Assembly (NCBI GenBank): GCA_004380135.1
Contig: QXCR01000041.1
Span: forward strand, 124,001-188,000
DNA: 64,000 nucleotides
From: Stemphylium vesicarium
Lineage: Eukaryota; Ascomycota; Dothideomycetes; Pleosporales; Pleosporaceae
Direction: 5' to 3'
Position 1 is the stretch's first letter. Every line of letters begins with the position of its first letter. This document shows, piece by piece, positions 35,689 through 48,500 of the stretch. The notes under the pieces are model-generated. The model saw only the letters and a list, made by a program, of their open reading frames with translations. It was not told where the DNA came from and did not search any database. A program made the translations under genes and the position numbers.

Positions 35689-37421
35689 ATGGTTCGAAAC
35701 GGCAGCCCCTCGCCGGCGGACGCTTTTCCGCTCGGTCATTCAGCGACATCCCCTCAACCGCAGCCCTCGAAGCGCGACAAACGGCGCAACATGCTTGCTG
35801 AGAAGCTCGCGGAAATGATGGCCTCTTTCTCTGACAACAGAGACAGTCATTATCGGGCTCAGCTTGCGGCGCTGCAAGCTGATATAAACCTGATCATGAA
35901 GGCCGACCCGTATGCGAACCAACCGCTCGAGGACGGTGGAGATGAGGCCTCCGAACTCATCTCACAGATAATGGGGAATAACGTGCCCTCTGCCCCGAGC
36001 GCTGGTACGGATTATATCGCGCAATGTGGAAAACACTATTCGCGCTTCGTGGACGCGGTGAATGATGCGATGGAAGAAAGGGACTATAACCTCACCATGC
36101 TTTGGGTACGCGTCCCCCATGCTTTGCAACCTTCTAACACGAGATGCTAATGGATATTACCATGCAGAACAAACACGAGAGCACGAAGAACGAAATCGAG
36201 AACGCACACTACTACAAAGTTCAAATTGCCGAGGAAGAACATAAGCTGCTTGCCGCCACCATCCGCGAACGACTCGTCGCAAGCATACAACAACGAACCA
36301 ACAGATTGAAGCGAGAGAAGGAGCAATTGGATTTGTCCGACAGCAACGCCATGCTTCTTCATCCCAACCAATTCAGCATCGGAAACCCTGCCAGTCCCGG
36401 CGGACCGCAAGCGCCTCGAAAAACTAGGAGAACAGGACACAAGTTTGGCGACGCCGAAGAGCTCGCCGCAGTCAACGAACACAAGCGCAAGAGGAAGCTG
36501 TTCGAGGACCAAGAAAATGATTCCCCGGGACCCTCTGGACGGCCCATGGAGATGGGCATCGGCTCTCCCTTCCGCGAAGCCAAAGCGCGTACTGTCAACG
36601 CCCAGTTTGAGTCGTCTGCTTACTCTCTTGAGCGCTTGTTCAGCGAAAAGGAGCTCAACATGGCTATGAACCAAGCAACTACAGCAGCGTCTCATTTCTT
36701 CGCTAAGATGAAGAACACCGAAGCCGCCCCTCAAGAAGCGCCAACGAACGGTCATACCAACGGTACAAACGGCGAGCACGCTTCCGACAATGGGGATGTC
36801 ATGGACCAAGATCAAGATTCGGATGATCTACCAGGCGCATCGGACATGGTCCGTCAACTCTCGTCGAACCCTCACGCTACACGCGGAGCTACACGGTCCG
36901 CACTCAACCCCACAGCAGCCATAGTGAGCGGACAAATGCCGCCATTCATCTATAACCCGCCATTTGTTCTGGATGCGAAGATCTTCCAGAAGATCAACGC
37001 ATCAGCGCCACCGCCGCCCTCACTCTCAGCACACGACGTCGAGCAGGATCTGAAGCTTATGCTCAGAGAGGCGCGCCCGGACGATGACCTTAACGAGAAG
37101 CTCTTGCAGGCCGCGTGTCATCCCGTCAAGGCGCGGGACTATCAGGTTCAGCCGCCAAACTTCTCGGAGCCAGTGAATGAGATGACAAGCGCCCTTCGGA
37201 GCACGGCACCACATCTGGAAGTAGGTGCAGGTTTGGGGGGCGTGCCGATGAGTGCGCAGAGCAGCGCTGCTGGTTGGTCAGAAGCTGGTGGAAATACGCC
37301 AATAGGTCGTAACGGAGAACGAGAATCGTTAGCGGTCGGCGGTCATGGCGGCGGTGTTGCGATGACACGAACGGCGAGTGGCAGCGGAAGGGGACGCGGT
37401 CGAGGACGAGGAGGTGGTTAG
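35689..37421 (+). CDS. Probable Sds3-like histone deacetylase complex subunit
   Basis: Two exons, 35689..36105 and 36168..37421, give 556 residues; the 62 bp intron has a GTACGC donor and a GCTAATG branch site. The start is the first ATG; the frame is open upstream only from TTG. Residues 25-75 (KRDKRRNMLAEKL, then FSDNRDSHYRAQLAALQADI) and the following helical region through about 215 resemble the coiled-coil Sds3 family, subunits of the large Rpd3/Sin3 deacetylase complex that silences transcription. I rate that match as probable rather than certain. A second helical block SEKELNMAMNQATTAASHFF lies near 320-345. The C-terminus is an Arg-Gly repeat (GRGRGRGRGGG), a nucleic-acid or protein-binding tail. 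No transmembrane or secretion signals. Confidence 0.7.
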
Positions 37422-38667
37422 ATTTCACCTCGTCGATACCCTTGAATTTCGCGTTACACTGTCGTATTATACCCATCTCTGGCGTTCGGGCATGCGCTGC
37501 ATATGATGCGTGTGGCTACGCGCTGTAGACATCTAGTGGTTCTTTAGGTTGTTGGTTTTTTATGATGCTAGGTACATCGAGGCTCTGGGTGGAGCCGGGG
37601 ATTTTGCATCGTCAACCCGAAACGAAGCATAAGCTTGTTTGGTTGATTGTTTTACAGCCTATCTCATTTTGGACTTGTAGTTTACAATGACGCAGACGCA
37701 TACAAGCGTTGAATATTATTGGTTACTGGAAGTTTCCGTGCATCCCTGACATGGACGAAAGTGTAATTTCCGTATAGTGCTCGAACAATCAGCGCAAGAG
37801 TATAGCGACTACCCAGCATACTTCGAATTATCCCAGGCTTTTCGTCAGCCTACAGTGTCGAGAAAATCATCAATTCTGCTCAAGCTATAGATCGCCGCCG
37901 AACTGAATAATGACGAATGCCTCTACCGGTAATTCATATCGTCATAAAACAATTTCCGCAAAAGCAAGACGGCGTTTGTGAAGTGCCAACAAACAAGTCA
38001 GCCTGAACATCTGCAATCAAGCCATTGTGAACATCTCGGACGATATGACCTGGACAATGTGTTGGCAGCGTTGCATTCGATCGCAGAGGTGGAAGAAAAT
38101 TCTGGGCATATCGAAGCTACTTGAAGCTACTGATGGTTGCCATGGGCGGCAATGACATCTGGGCCCGCTATGGCGGGGCTGCTCGCTTATGTCACTCATT
38201 TGAGGTCATGGTGGGGTGAGGACTCCGTCATAGCATCGCAGAGTTGAGCGCCCATTCAGCGGCGAAAGAAGCGGCAAGAAGATTCACGGCCGGCCGCGAA
38301 GCATCCTTGGGCTTAATTCTCTGCGGTACAATCGGCGCGCGTAGTGGATCTTAATTATCAGAGCAAGGCGTATTTGCCCCCAGTCAACCCGTCAGGCAGC
38401 TGGTTCTAGTGGGTCTCAGAGCTTGCGCGAGCTTGCGGGAAGGTTCTGGTTGGAGGCTTGGCACGTCGAAGGCGCTGGAATTCTGTAGAAACAACACGCA
38501 CCAAAGCAATACAAAAACTCCTCCGCCGCCGCCTTTGACTTCTTTTCCACTACACTACACAGATCACACTCAACACTAAGACTCACCACATTAAGTCTCT
38601 GACTTGTGAGCAACACTGCGATTTTCCTTCTACTTGATACCCCACTACACATTCACACATCTTCAAC
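37422..38667. other. Intergenic region and HSP70 promoter
   Basis: 1.2 kb without a gene. The right end has the heat-shock-like element at 38438-38447 and a CA-rich leader before the Hsp70 start. Confidence 0.55.
38438..38447. promoter_or_regulatory. Heat shock element-like site
   Basis: GGAAGGTTCT contains two inverted nGAAn units with exact spacing (GAA at 38439-38441, TTC at 38444-38446). A third, one-mismatch unit (TGC for TTC) precedes it at 38434-38436. It sits 221 bp before the Hsp70 ATG, a sensible place for Hsf1 binding. Confidence 0.5.
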
Positions 38668-39581
38668 ATGGCACCAGCTATCGGAATTGATTTGGGTACC
38701 ACGTACTCGTGCGTGGGTATCTTCCGCGACGACCGTATTGAAATCATCGCCAACGACCAGGGTAACCGCACAACACCCTCTTTCGTTGCCTTCACAGACA
38801 CCGAGCGTCTGATCGGTGACTCTGCGAAGAACCAAGTCGCCATGAACCCCGTCAACACTGTCTTCGACGCAAAGCGCCTCATCGGCCGCAAGTTTGCCGA
38901 CCAAGAGGTTCAGGCCGACATGAAGCACTTCCCCTTCAAGGTCGTCGACAAGGGCGGCAAGCCAGTCATCCAGGTCGAGTTCAAGGGCGAGGAGAAGACA
39001 TTCACCCCAGAGGAGATCTCATCCATGGTCCTTACCAAGATGAGGGAAACTGCTGAGTCCTACCTCGGTGGCACCGTTAACAACGCCGTCGTCACTGTCC
39101 CTGCCTACTTCAACGACTCTCAACGTCAGGCTACCAAGGATGCTGGTTTGATTGCCGGCCTCAACGTCCTCCGTATCATCAACGAGCCCACCGCCGCTGC
39201 CATCGCCTACGGTCTTGACAAGAAGACCCAGGGCGAGCGCAACGTCCTCATTTTCGACTTGGGTGGTGGTACCTTCGATGTCTCCCTCCTGACGATCGAG
39301 GAGGGTATCTTCGAGGTCAAGTCCACTGCCGGTGACACTCACTTGGGTGGTGAAGACTTCGACAACCGTCTCGTCAACCACTTCACCAACGAATTCAAGC
39401 GCAAGCACAGTAAGTTCTGGAGCTCCCTTTTTGACGCTGGACAACTACTAACAATTTTATAGAGAAGGATCTCACATCTAACGCCCGCGCTCTGCGCCGT
39501 CTCCGAACCGCCTGCGAGAGGGCGAAGCGTACTCTGTCCTCTTCTGCTCAGACCTCCATCGAGATCGACTCCCTGTTCGAG

Positions 39582-39613
<32 letters not shown>

Positions 39614-40661
39614 CCGCTTCGAGGAGTTGTGCCAGGACCTGTTCCGCTCCACCATGGAGCCCGTCGAGCGTGTCCTCCGCGATGCTAAGATCGACAAGTC
39701 CTCCGTCCACGAGATTGTCTTGGTCGGTGGATCCACCCGTATCCCCAAGGTCCAGAAGATGGTCTCCGACTTCTTCAACGGCAAAGAGCCCAACAAGTCC
39801 ATCAACCCCGACGAGGCTGTCGCATACGGTGCCGCCGTCCAGGCCGCCATTCTCTCTGGTGACACATCATCCAAGTCCACCTCCGAGATCCTGCTTCTCG
39901 ATGTCGCGCCGTTGTCCATTGGTATCGAGACTGCTGGTGGTGTCATGACTGCTCTCATCAAGCGCAACACCACCATCCCCACCAAGAAGTCCGAGGTCTT
40001 CTCCACCTTCAGCGACAACCAGCCTGGTGTGCTCATCCAAGTCTACGAGGGTGAACGTGCTCGCACAAAGGACAACAACCTGCTCGGAAAGTTCGAGCTT
40101 ACCGGTATCCCACCTGCGCCCCGTGGTGTTCCTCAGATCGAGGTCACCTTCGACGTCGACGCCAACGGCATCATCAACGTCTCCGCCCTCGAGAAGGGTA
40201 CCGGAAAGACCAACAAGATTGTCATTACCAACGACAAGGGCCGTCTGTCCAAGGAGGAGATTGAGCGCATGTTGGCTGAGGCTGAGAAGTACAAGGCTGA
40301 GGACGAGGCTGAGGCTTCCCGTATCTCCGCTAAGAACGCTCTCGAGTCCTACGCTTACTCTCTCCGCAACACCCTCAGCGACTCCAAGGTCGACGAGAAG
40401 CTCGATGCCGGCGATAAGGAGAAGCTCAAGTCTGAGATCGACAAGACCGTCGCCTGGTTGGACGACAACCAGACTGCTACCAAGGACGAGTACGAATCTC
40501 AGCAGAAGGAGCTTGAGGGTGTCGCCAACCCCATCATGATGAAGTTCTACGGAGCTGGTGGTGAGGGTGGCATGCCCGGCGGTATGCCCGGTGGTGCCCC
40601 AGGTGGCGCTCCCGGCGGTGCTGGCGGCGATGACGGTCCTACCGTCGAGGAGGTCGACTAA
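38668..40661 (+). CDS. Cytosolic Hsp70 chaperone (Ssa type)
   Basis: Two exons, 38668..39409 and 39463..40661, give 646 residues. The 53 bp intron carries a perfect TACTAAC branch site. The protein is an ATP-driven chaperone that folds, disaggregates and translocates proteins with J-protein and nucleotide-exchange partners. The nucleotide-binding domain shows IGIDLGTTYSCVG at the N-terminus, IFDLGGGTFDVS and VLVGGSTRIPKVQ. The hydrophobic linker DVAPLSIG leads to the substrate-binding domain. A GGMPGG repeat tail precedes the final EEVD, the TPR-cochaperone binding signature of cytosolic or nuclear Hsp70. No signal or transit peptide is present, so it is not the ER (Kar2) or mitochondrial (Ssc1) form. 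The codon use is strongly biased to C-ending codons, as expected for a highly expressed gene. Confidence 0.98.
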
Positions 40662-41202
40662 GCGGATCGCTCACGCAGTCTCTTCGTCTTCTTTCCTTGT
40701 GCATCTTCAAGCATAGACTTCTTCTTTCTTGGGTGGTAGTTCACGGAGTTCACGGCCAACGAGCCTTTTCACGGTTTTTCTCATGCATCGGATGAATAAC
40801 GATCAATGATTGGGAGGAAAAGTTAGGTGTAGCATGTACTCTAATAATGGGGTTTAATATCCTGTGTAGAGAATTGAGAAGATACTTCAAATATTTCATC
40901 CAGCTGTTGTTGCCTTGTGATGCTTAACCGCCTACATCTCATCGAAATACTATAAAATCTAATCACTAATAACATTGAATACTCCAGGCTCGGTCATGAC
41001 GCCAAACTTTCCAACACCAGAGATGGTGGTATGCGCCTCGTAGTCGCGACAAAGTCTACTCGCTAACCCGGCCAACCTGCCTGTGCAGGACTGTCTGTAT
41101 TTGCCAGCCTTCGGCATAGTCTACAGCCCGTTCATATATCGTACACGTTTGCTTGTCTATTTCAGTCACATCATCATATTGTACAGTCGACTCGTCCAGT
41201 CT
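40662..41202. other. Convergent 3' spacer
   Basis: Between the converging Hsp70 and Emi1 genes. Only AT-richer 3' untranslated-like sequence is seen. Confidence 0.6.
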
Positions 41203-41808
41203 CTATTGTCCCACCACTTCCTCAGCTGGCATCGAAAAGGCTCCCTTGACCTCCTCTCCCACACCCCGCTTAGTCCAAACATGCTCGCTGTTAGGGCCGC
41301 TCTTCAGCCTTTGCTCCTTCTCCCGGTATCTGTCCTGCACCATGCGCTCCTTGACGTCTTGCCCGCTGTAGCTGTTCTTGGTGCGCATGCAGAACCAAAA
41401 GTCATTCCAATGGTCTGAGCAGCTTCGTAGTTGTCCGTACCGGTATATGTCGTTGAAGTGGCCGCCAAGCGAGGAGCAGTAAAACGCGGAGTCGAAGGCG
41501 GCGCGGCAGGACATGGTACGGGGGAGGGTAGGATCATATTCTTCGGAGGTGGAGGGTTGCGAGGCATCGTCGGATTGCCCTGTTGAAGATGGGACGGTAT
41601 TTGAGGAGAACGAGGGCGGCGCGAGATGTGGGTGGGCGGCGTAGAAGTCGGGATCGTGTGGTGCGGCGTGAGGCTCTTGTGTTGGCGCCTGATGTATTGA
41701 AGGCGCGGGCGCATCGCTGGGTTTCTGCACGGGAGATGCTGTTGTCGAAATCGTGTCTGGCTTTGCTGCGGCATCTGCGCCGGAGCCTGAGAAAGGCCAC
41801 CAGCCCAT
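41203..41808 (-). CDS. EMI1: Emi1-like twin CX9C protein (DUF3128)
   Basis: A single exon gives 201 residues. The first 95 are low-complexity Pro/Ser/Ala. The conserved core is SCRAAFDSAFYCSS followed by YRYGQLRSCSDHWNDFWFCM: two pairs of Cys each separated by nine residues, a twin CX9C helical hairpin. Proteins of that type are usually imported into the mitochondrial intermembrane space by the Mia40 disulfide relay. The DUF3128 family includes yeast Emi1, needed for early meiotic gene induction; the molecular activity is not known. The N-terminus MGWWPFSG has Gly2, but whether it is myristoylated is unclear. It diverges from VPS13 across a 720 bp promoter region. Confidence 0.9.
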   Translation of the reverse strand: MGWWPFSGSGADAAAKPDTISTTASPVQKPSDAPAPSIHQAPTQEPHAAPHDPDFYAAHPHLAPPSFSSNTVPSSTGQSDDASQPSTSEEYDPTLPRTMSCRAAFDSAFYCSSLGGHFNDIYRYGQLRSCSDHWNDFWFCMRTKNSYSGQDVKERMVQDRYREKEQRLKSGPNSEHVWTKRGVGEEVKGAFSMPAEEVVGQ

Positions 41809-42528
41809 CTTGAAGAGGTATGTAGAGGATGTCCTAAGTCGATGGACAAATAGAGCTCGGTCGACCGATTAGAACGCGAATGCGACAAGTCGGTGGTGAT
41901 GATTGGACTTAGGAAAAATGTCGGAGATATGTGCTGCGGCTGTGACAAAAACCTCAATACTCTGATTAGGCGTAGAAAGTCAAAGTCCCCCAAAGCAGGG
42001 TCTCCGGGTGCGATACACGGGGGCGGTGGACGCGGGAAAGAAATTCGAGAACGCGCAATGGGAAGCAAATGGCCAGCGAATGAGAGTTCAGACGGCCCGC
42101 ACACGTGAGCGGGAGGGCTGGATCTACGTCATGCATCGCACTTATGCCTAACGTGTAGCTGCCTTGGAGATCGCTACTACTCCACCCTAATGCGTTTTGC
42201 GTGTCGTGTAACTCCCTCGCCAATGTCTTGCTCTACCTGCCGTCTTTGAGCCTGTATTCTCTTCTAGACTCTTACTGCCGACCCATTCCTGGCTACGGTC
42301 TCGGTAATTCGCAAAGCGGCACGCACACCACCTGTGCCTTGTTTCGCCCCACCTTGTGTTTACCACTCACGATACCCCCCTTCCGCAGTGTTACTGCATT
42401 GACGACCGTTCCCTATGACTCCTCACACTTTTACGACATAACGGCCCCTCTTCGACTCCGACATACCCTACATTCTATCCGTTTCCCTTCGACACCCCCG
42501 GCCTGGGTAAGGGTCCCCCGCCGCCACC
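41809..42528. other. Divergent promoter of EMI1 and VPS13
   Basis: 720 bp between two divergent starts. The right part is pyrimidine-rich with C and T runs, a typical leader for a fungal housekeeping gene. No small gene is supported. Confidence 0.6.
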
Positions 42529-45500
42529 ATGCTCGAGGGCCTCGTGTCGACGCTGCTGAATCGATTCTTGGGCATGTATGTCCAGAACTTCGATCCAAAG
42601 CAGTTAAACGTCGGCATCTGGTCTGGAGATGTCAAACTACGAAACCTCGAACTTCGCCGCGAAGCCCTCGATCAGCTGCGCTTACCGCTGAACGTCGTCG
42701 AAGGCCATCTCGGCTCCCTCACACTATCAATACCCTGGTCGAATCTACGGGGCAAGCCATTGAAGGTCAACATCGAAGATGTCTTCTTGCTTGCGGCACC
42801 GAAGGAGGACGCAGACTATGATGCAGAGGAGGAGGAAAAGCGTGCCCATGCTGTCAAGATGGAGAAACTCGACAGCGCTGAGCTGCTGAAGGAACGCAAC
42901 ACAGAAGGCATGAGCGCGGAAGAGCAGCAGAAGAACCAAAGCTTTACAGCTAGTTTGGTTACTGCCATCGTCGACAACGTTCAGGTCACAGTCAAGAACA
43001 TCCACATTCGTTATGAAGACTCAATAGCAGACCCAGGACATCCCTTCGCTCTTGGTCTTACTCTTGCAGACTTCAGCGCTATCAGTACAGATGAGAACTG
43101 GAAGTCTACCTTTATTCAGGGCACCTCCACCTCGACACACAAGTTGGCTACCCTGGGATCCTTGGCCGTGTACTGGGATACAGATGCCAACCTCATCGGT
43201 ACTGGCAAGGGCAGTCAGAGCAGTGATGAACAGCAGATTGATCGGGAAGACTTCATCGAACAGGCGCGAGGTATGATCGCTAGAGGCGACAACCCCGATC
43301 TGGGCGACCACCAGTTTATTCTCAAGCCCATCAGTGGTCGTGCTGGATTAGAGATGGACAAGACAGGTAAACCAGACCGAGCTAAGATGAAGGCTCGACT
43401 GTTGTTTGACGAACTTGGTTTCATCATCGACGAGGATCAATACCGCGATGCGCTAATGCTGGTCGACCTGTTCCACTACTTCATACGGCACCAAGAGTAC
43501 AAGAAACTGCAACCCAAGTCGTCGCCCAAGGAAGACCCTGCCGGTTGGTTTCGATTCGCAGGCAACGCAGTGCTCGACAAGATACACGAGAAGAACCGCC
43601 AGTGGAGCTGGGATTTCTTCAAAGAGCGACGTGATGACCGGATACGGTACATTGAGCTTTTCAAGAAGAAGAAGCGTGAAGAGAGGTTCGACGCTACCGA
43701 GACCGAAGATCTGGACAGGCTGGAGCGAAAGCTCACGTATGAGGATCTTCGTTTCTGGCGCTCACTAGCCCGCAACCAGCTGCGCAAAGAAAACGTTGGT
43801 GTCAAGAAGCCGCCTCCCAAGCAGACTTGGACTTCTTGGGTCTGGGGAAGCAAGCAGGAGGAGCAACACGACGACGAGAACACCCAGCTGAACGAGCAAC
43901 AAAGAAAAGAGCTGTACGATGCTATTGACTGGGACGAGAAGAAGGCCATTACCGAATCAGTCGACATGCCTCGTGAATATGTCAAGCTAGAGGTCAACAT
44001 GAGCCTGCGAACGGGCAGTTTCACACTCAAGCGCGATCCCCACGGCCAAGCGAATGAGATACTGCGACTTCTCTTCGACTCATTCAGTACCCAGCTCTTG
44101 CAGCGCACAGACTCCACATTCGTCAAAGTCGCCCTTGAAGGCATGCGCTTGTATGATGGTACTACTGAAGGCAGTCTCTTTCCTCAGATCATCACCGTCA
44201 AGGACGCCCCACCAGTCCCAGATGATAAGCGCATTGAAGAGCTCAATGACGACGAGTCATCCATGGACGTGGAAGGCGAAGAAGACGAAGAGGAGAAGGA
44301 AGATCCATTCTTCTTCCTGACCTTCGAGAACAACCCCCTTGACGGCGCAGCCGACACAAACCTCACCATGAAGCTGAAGGGTATGGAGTTTGTTTACAAC
44401 CCGAGGTTCGTGGTAGAAGTTGCCAAGTTCTTCAAGCCTCCTGAGCGACACATGGAATCTATTGGGGCGCTCATGGAGACAGCCGGAGCAACTGTTGAGG
44501 GCATTCGACAGCAAACCCGTGCAGGCTTGGAGTTCGCCCTCACGGAGCACAAGACCATCAATGCCCAACTGGATTTGCAAGCACCTCTCATCATCGTTCC
44601 TGATTCAGTAACGAAGAAATCAAGCAACTGTCTCATTCTCGACGCTGGTCACGTGAGCGTCACAAGCGAACTTGTCGACAAGGAGACTCTTCGCGACATC
44701 CAGGCGAAGCAAACGCAGCACTACACCGATGAAGACTTCCGAAAGCTAGAGAACCTGATGTACGACAAGTTCAACTTGAAGCTCCAGTCCACACAAGTTC
44801 TCATTGGTCCTTCTATTGAGGAGACACGCGCGCAGTTGGATGAGGACTCAAGCGTGAAGAACTACCACATCGTTGACCGTATCAACATCGACTTCAAGAT
44901 TGAGATATGTATCGTTCCCAAAGCATCAGATCTGACCAAGTTCCGTGTTTCTGGGACCCTGCCCGTGCTTCACGCATCAGTTTCGGACTCCAAGTACAAG
45001 AATTTGATGAAGTTGATCGACGTGGCGATACCCAAGTTCGGAAATGACAGCCCAAGCAAGCCAGTGGTTGAAGGTGCAAAGGGTCCATCAAACCTGAAGC
45101 CCACAAACGAGGCCAAGGCCGAAACAGATCCTCTCGCACGGTCGCGTTCAAAGTCTTTCAAGTTCGCCGCGCAAGACCATGAGCTTGTCATGGAGGAGGA
45201 CAGTCATAGTGATGCAGATGCGGATGAGCAATTCTCGGATGCGCCAGAACCTCAGGATAAGAAGCAGAGAGCGCACCTCCACCAGCGCAACTTCGAGTTC
45301 AAGTTTACTGTCGACAAGCTTCAAGGCTCGCTATACAGAGCAGATCCGGAAGGAAGAAAATCAGATCAGCTCCTGGTTGAGTTGATTGCCGAGAGTTTCG
45401 ATCTCGACTTCTACCAAGAGGCTTTCGAGATGGCTGCAGATGTTCGCCTGAGAAGCTTGGCCGTTGAGGATCACGTTGAGGAGTCTACAATACCCGAGTT

Positions 45501-48500
45501 TAAGAACATTATAACATCAGAGGATGTGTCGGCGGACGAACAAAAGGATCTATTCTCACTCAAATTTGTCAAAGTGAACAAGGAATCGCCAGAGTTCCAG
45601 ACAAAATACGAAGGCATTGCCACGAACCTGGATGTCGCGGTCTCGACTATCAATCTGATAGTCACTAGACGTACATTGCTTACGTTACTGGACTTCGTTC
45701 TCGATACTTTCACAAACAATGGACCCCCCCAAAATCAGCAAGCCCAGATCACGGACAAGCAAGAAGAGCAGCCGGTCGCGAAACCGCCGCAAGCAGAGCC
45801 CGACAAGATACGCATCCGAGCAGAGTTGAAGCGCATTGCTGTGGTTCTGAATAACGACGGTATACGTCTGGCGACATTGAGTCTGAGCTCTGGAGATGTC
45901 GGCATCTTCCTTAGCGGCAAGACCATGCGCATCGGTGGAAGGCTTGGAAACTTGTCGCTCATCGACGACATTAATCAAGGCGTGTCGGAAGAGTCTTCGC
46001 TCAGGCAACTCGTTACTATTGAAGGCAAGAACCTAGCCGACTTCAGTTATGAGACTTATGATCCGGAGACAGAGAGCTACCCAGGATACGATGCGGCTGT
46101 CGCATTAAAGACCGGCTCCGTCAAGATCAACTTCCTCACAGAGCCCTTCCGCAAAATCATGGAGTTTGCTGTCAAGTTTGGCAAGATGCAAGCCATCTTC
46201 AACGCTGCACGCCAGGCTGCGGCCAACCAAGCGACACAGATCCAACAACGCGCGACCAGATTCCATTACGACATCACCATCAGTACGCCCATCGTTGTCT
46301 TCCCACGTATGGTGGTATCCGACAAACCAGATCGCGATACCCTGACTGCAAACTTGGGAGAGATCTATGCGAAGAACAGCTTTGTCCCTCTGGATGACTC
46401 CACCAGCGCTGACACTGCCAACAAGATCTCAGCCGGCATCAGGAACATCAAGCTTACCTCGAAGCTGCACTACGACTCTGACCGGTCTGAAGAGCTGCAG
46501 TTGATCGACAACGTTGATCTCGGCTTCAACATCACGATGGTTGAGCACAAGTCTGGGCAACAGCGACCAGATCTTGAGATTGATGGTTCGATGTCGAATA
46601 TTAATTTGCAGCTTACGCCAGAGCAGATGAAATTCGCATTGGAGCTGTCAAGATCTATACCCGCAGCATTCGCCACCGAGTCTGAAGCTATCGATCAAGA
46701 TGTTCAGGCTGAGCTACCAAACGAGACGACAGAGCCTGCGCGTCGCATGACAGACAAGAGCGATACAGAGTCAGTACGCTCCAAAGATGTGGTCACCTCA
46801 CAGGGACCCGAACTGCATTCGGATAACGATGACAAGTGGACGAAGCTGGACTTTGTCTTCAAGGTTGGTACCATCGGCCTAGAACTTGTCAAGTCTGAAG
46901 AAGGCGAGCCAGTTGGCGACGTCGAGGCCGCGAGTCTGTCAAAATTCTCTTTGAACGACACGAACGTCAAAGTTCGCATGATCAGTGATGGAGCAATGGA
47001 AGCGGAGCTTGTGGTACAATCCTTTACTATCCGTGATAGTCGCACGCAAGGGACGAACAAGTTCCGCAAGATCATGTCGCTCATCAACAACGATGTCAAG
47101 CAGCAGTTCATGGCTAGCGTGTCCATCTCGGGTGGACAGGAGCGCAATATGATTGCGCTCCTCACCATCGACAGCCCACGGATCATTTTGGCTTTGGACT
47201 ACCTCTTTGCTCTCCAGGCATTCGCCAATGCTGGTCTGGCGACCGACGAGCCTCTGGCCATTGAGGAAGAGGCTGAGCAGGAGGAAACCGATAGCGATGA
47301 TGAGATCATGTCGCCTGATGGATCTCGAACATTGGAAGCACCGAAGCCTGCCAAAGACCCTGCCGTCAATGGTATGAACATCTCATTCCGTGTCAACCTG
47401 GTAGATGCGCAGGTCGTCCTCATCGCAAACCCGGCTATGTCTAGTTCGGAGGCTATCGTACTCGGTACGAAGCAAGTTCTCATCTCCAAACAACAAGCCA
47501 TGACGCTACAGGTCGACAAAGTTGGTATGTTCCTGTGCCGCATGGACCGATTCGAGACCAACCGCATGCGCATCCTCGACGATTTCAGCATCCAGACAGC
47601 TTTGGACATGCGAAACCAAGGCTCGAAGTCTTCGATGATGAGCATTACTGTCGATATCGAACCCCTTGTCCTGCGCTTGTCACTGCGCGATATTTTGCTG
47701 GCTATGCAGATCGTGAATCGAGCATCTGCAATGACAGCGCCCGCCGAGAAGAGCATGCCTTCTGCAGAGGCCCAAAAGCTCAAACCCAGTGCGCAATCTA
47801 AGAAGGGCACATCCCAGGCAGCAAAGACGTCTACCTACAAACCTCAGACAAAGTCTCTCGCGACCACCAAGCGATCTACCCAGCATGTCTCGCAGCAACA
47901 GCAGCAGCCTCCTTCTGCTGTCATCAAGCGAGAAGAACTGCACGTCAGCTTCGAGGGTATACGGGTCGTGCTCATCGGCGACGTTCACGAGATGCCTATG
48001 CTTGACTGGCGTGTGAAGAAGTTTGGAGTGGACGTGAGAGACTGGTCGGGCGCAATGGTCGCTGATACCTCCGTCGACACGCTAGTCAACGTATACAACT
48101 TCTCCAAGTCTGCATGGGAGCCTCTTATTGAGCCCTGGAGTGTCGGTTTCCACATGTCCAAAGATCAAAACCTAGGCAAGCTGACGGTGGACCTTTACTC
48201 TCGCAAATCCATGGAACTCACAGTAACGGCCGCCACGATCGCTCTAGGATCCAAGTCATTCGACTTCCTTACTAGCGAGGATGATATTCTATCTAAGCCA
48301 CGAGGTGGGGACGCTCCGTACCGCGTGCGCAATTACACGGGCTTCAGGCTTGACGTTTGGGCTGAAGGCAAAGAGGAAGAAGGGTTTGCAGCTAAGCTTG
48401 AAGACGGAGAAGAGCAGCCGTGGCGATTCGAAGATCCCATGTCGGCACGAGAGACTCTTTCTACTGACGGGGCTACTGGCATGCTTGGCATCAAGCTGGA

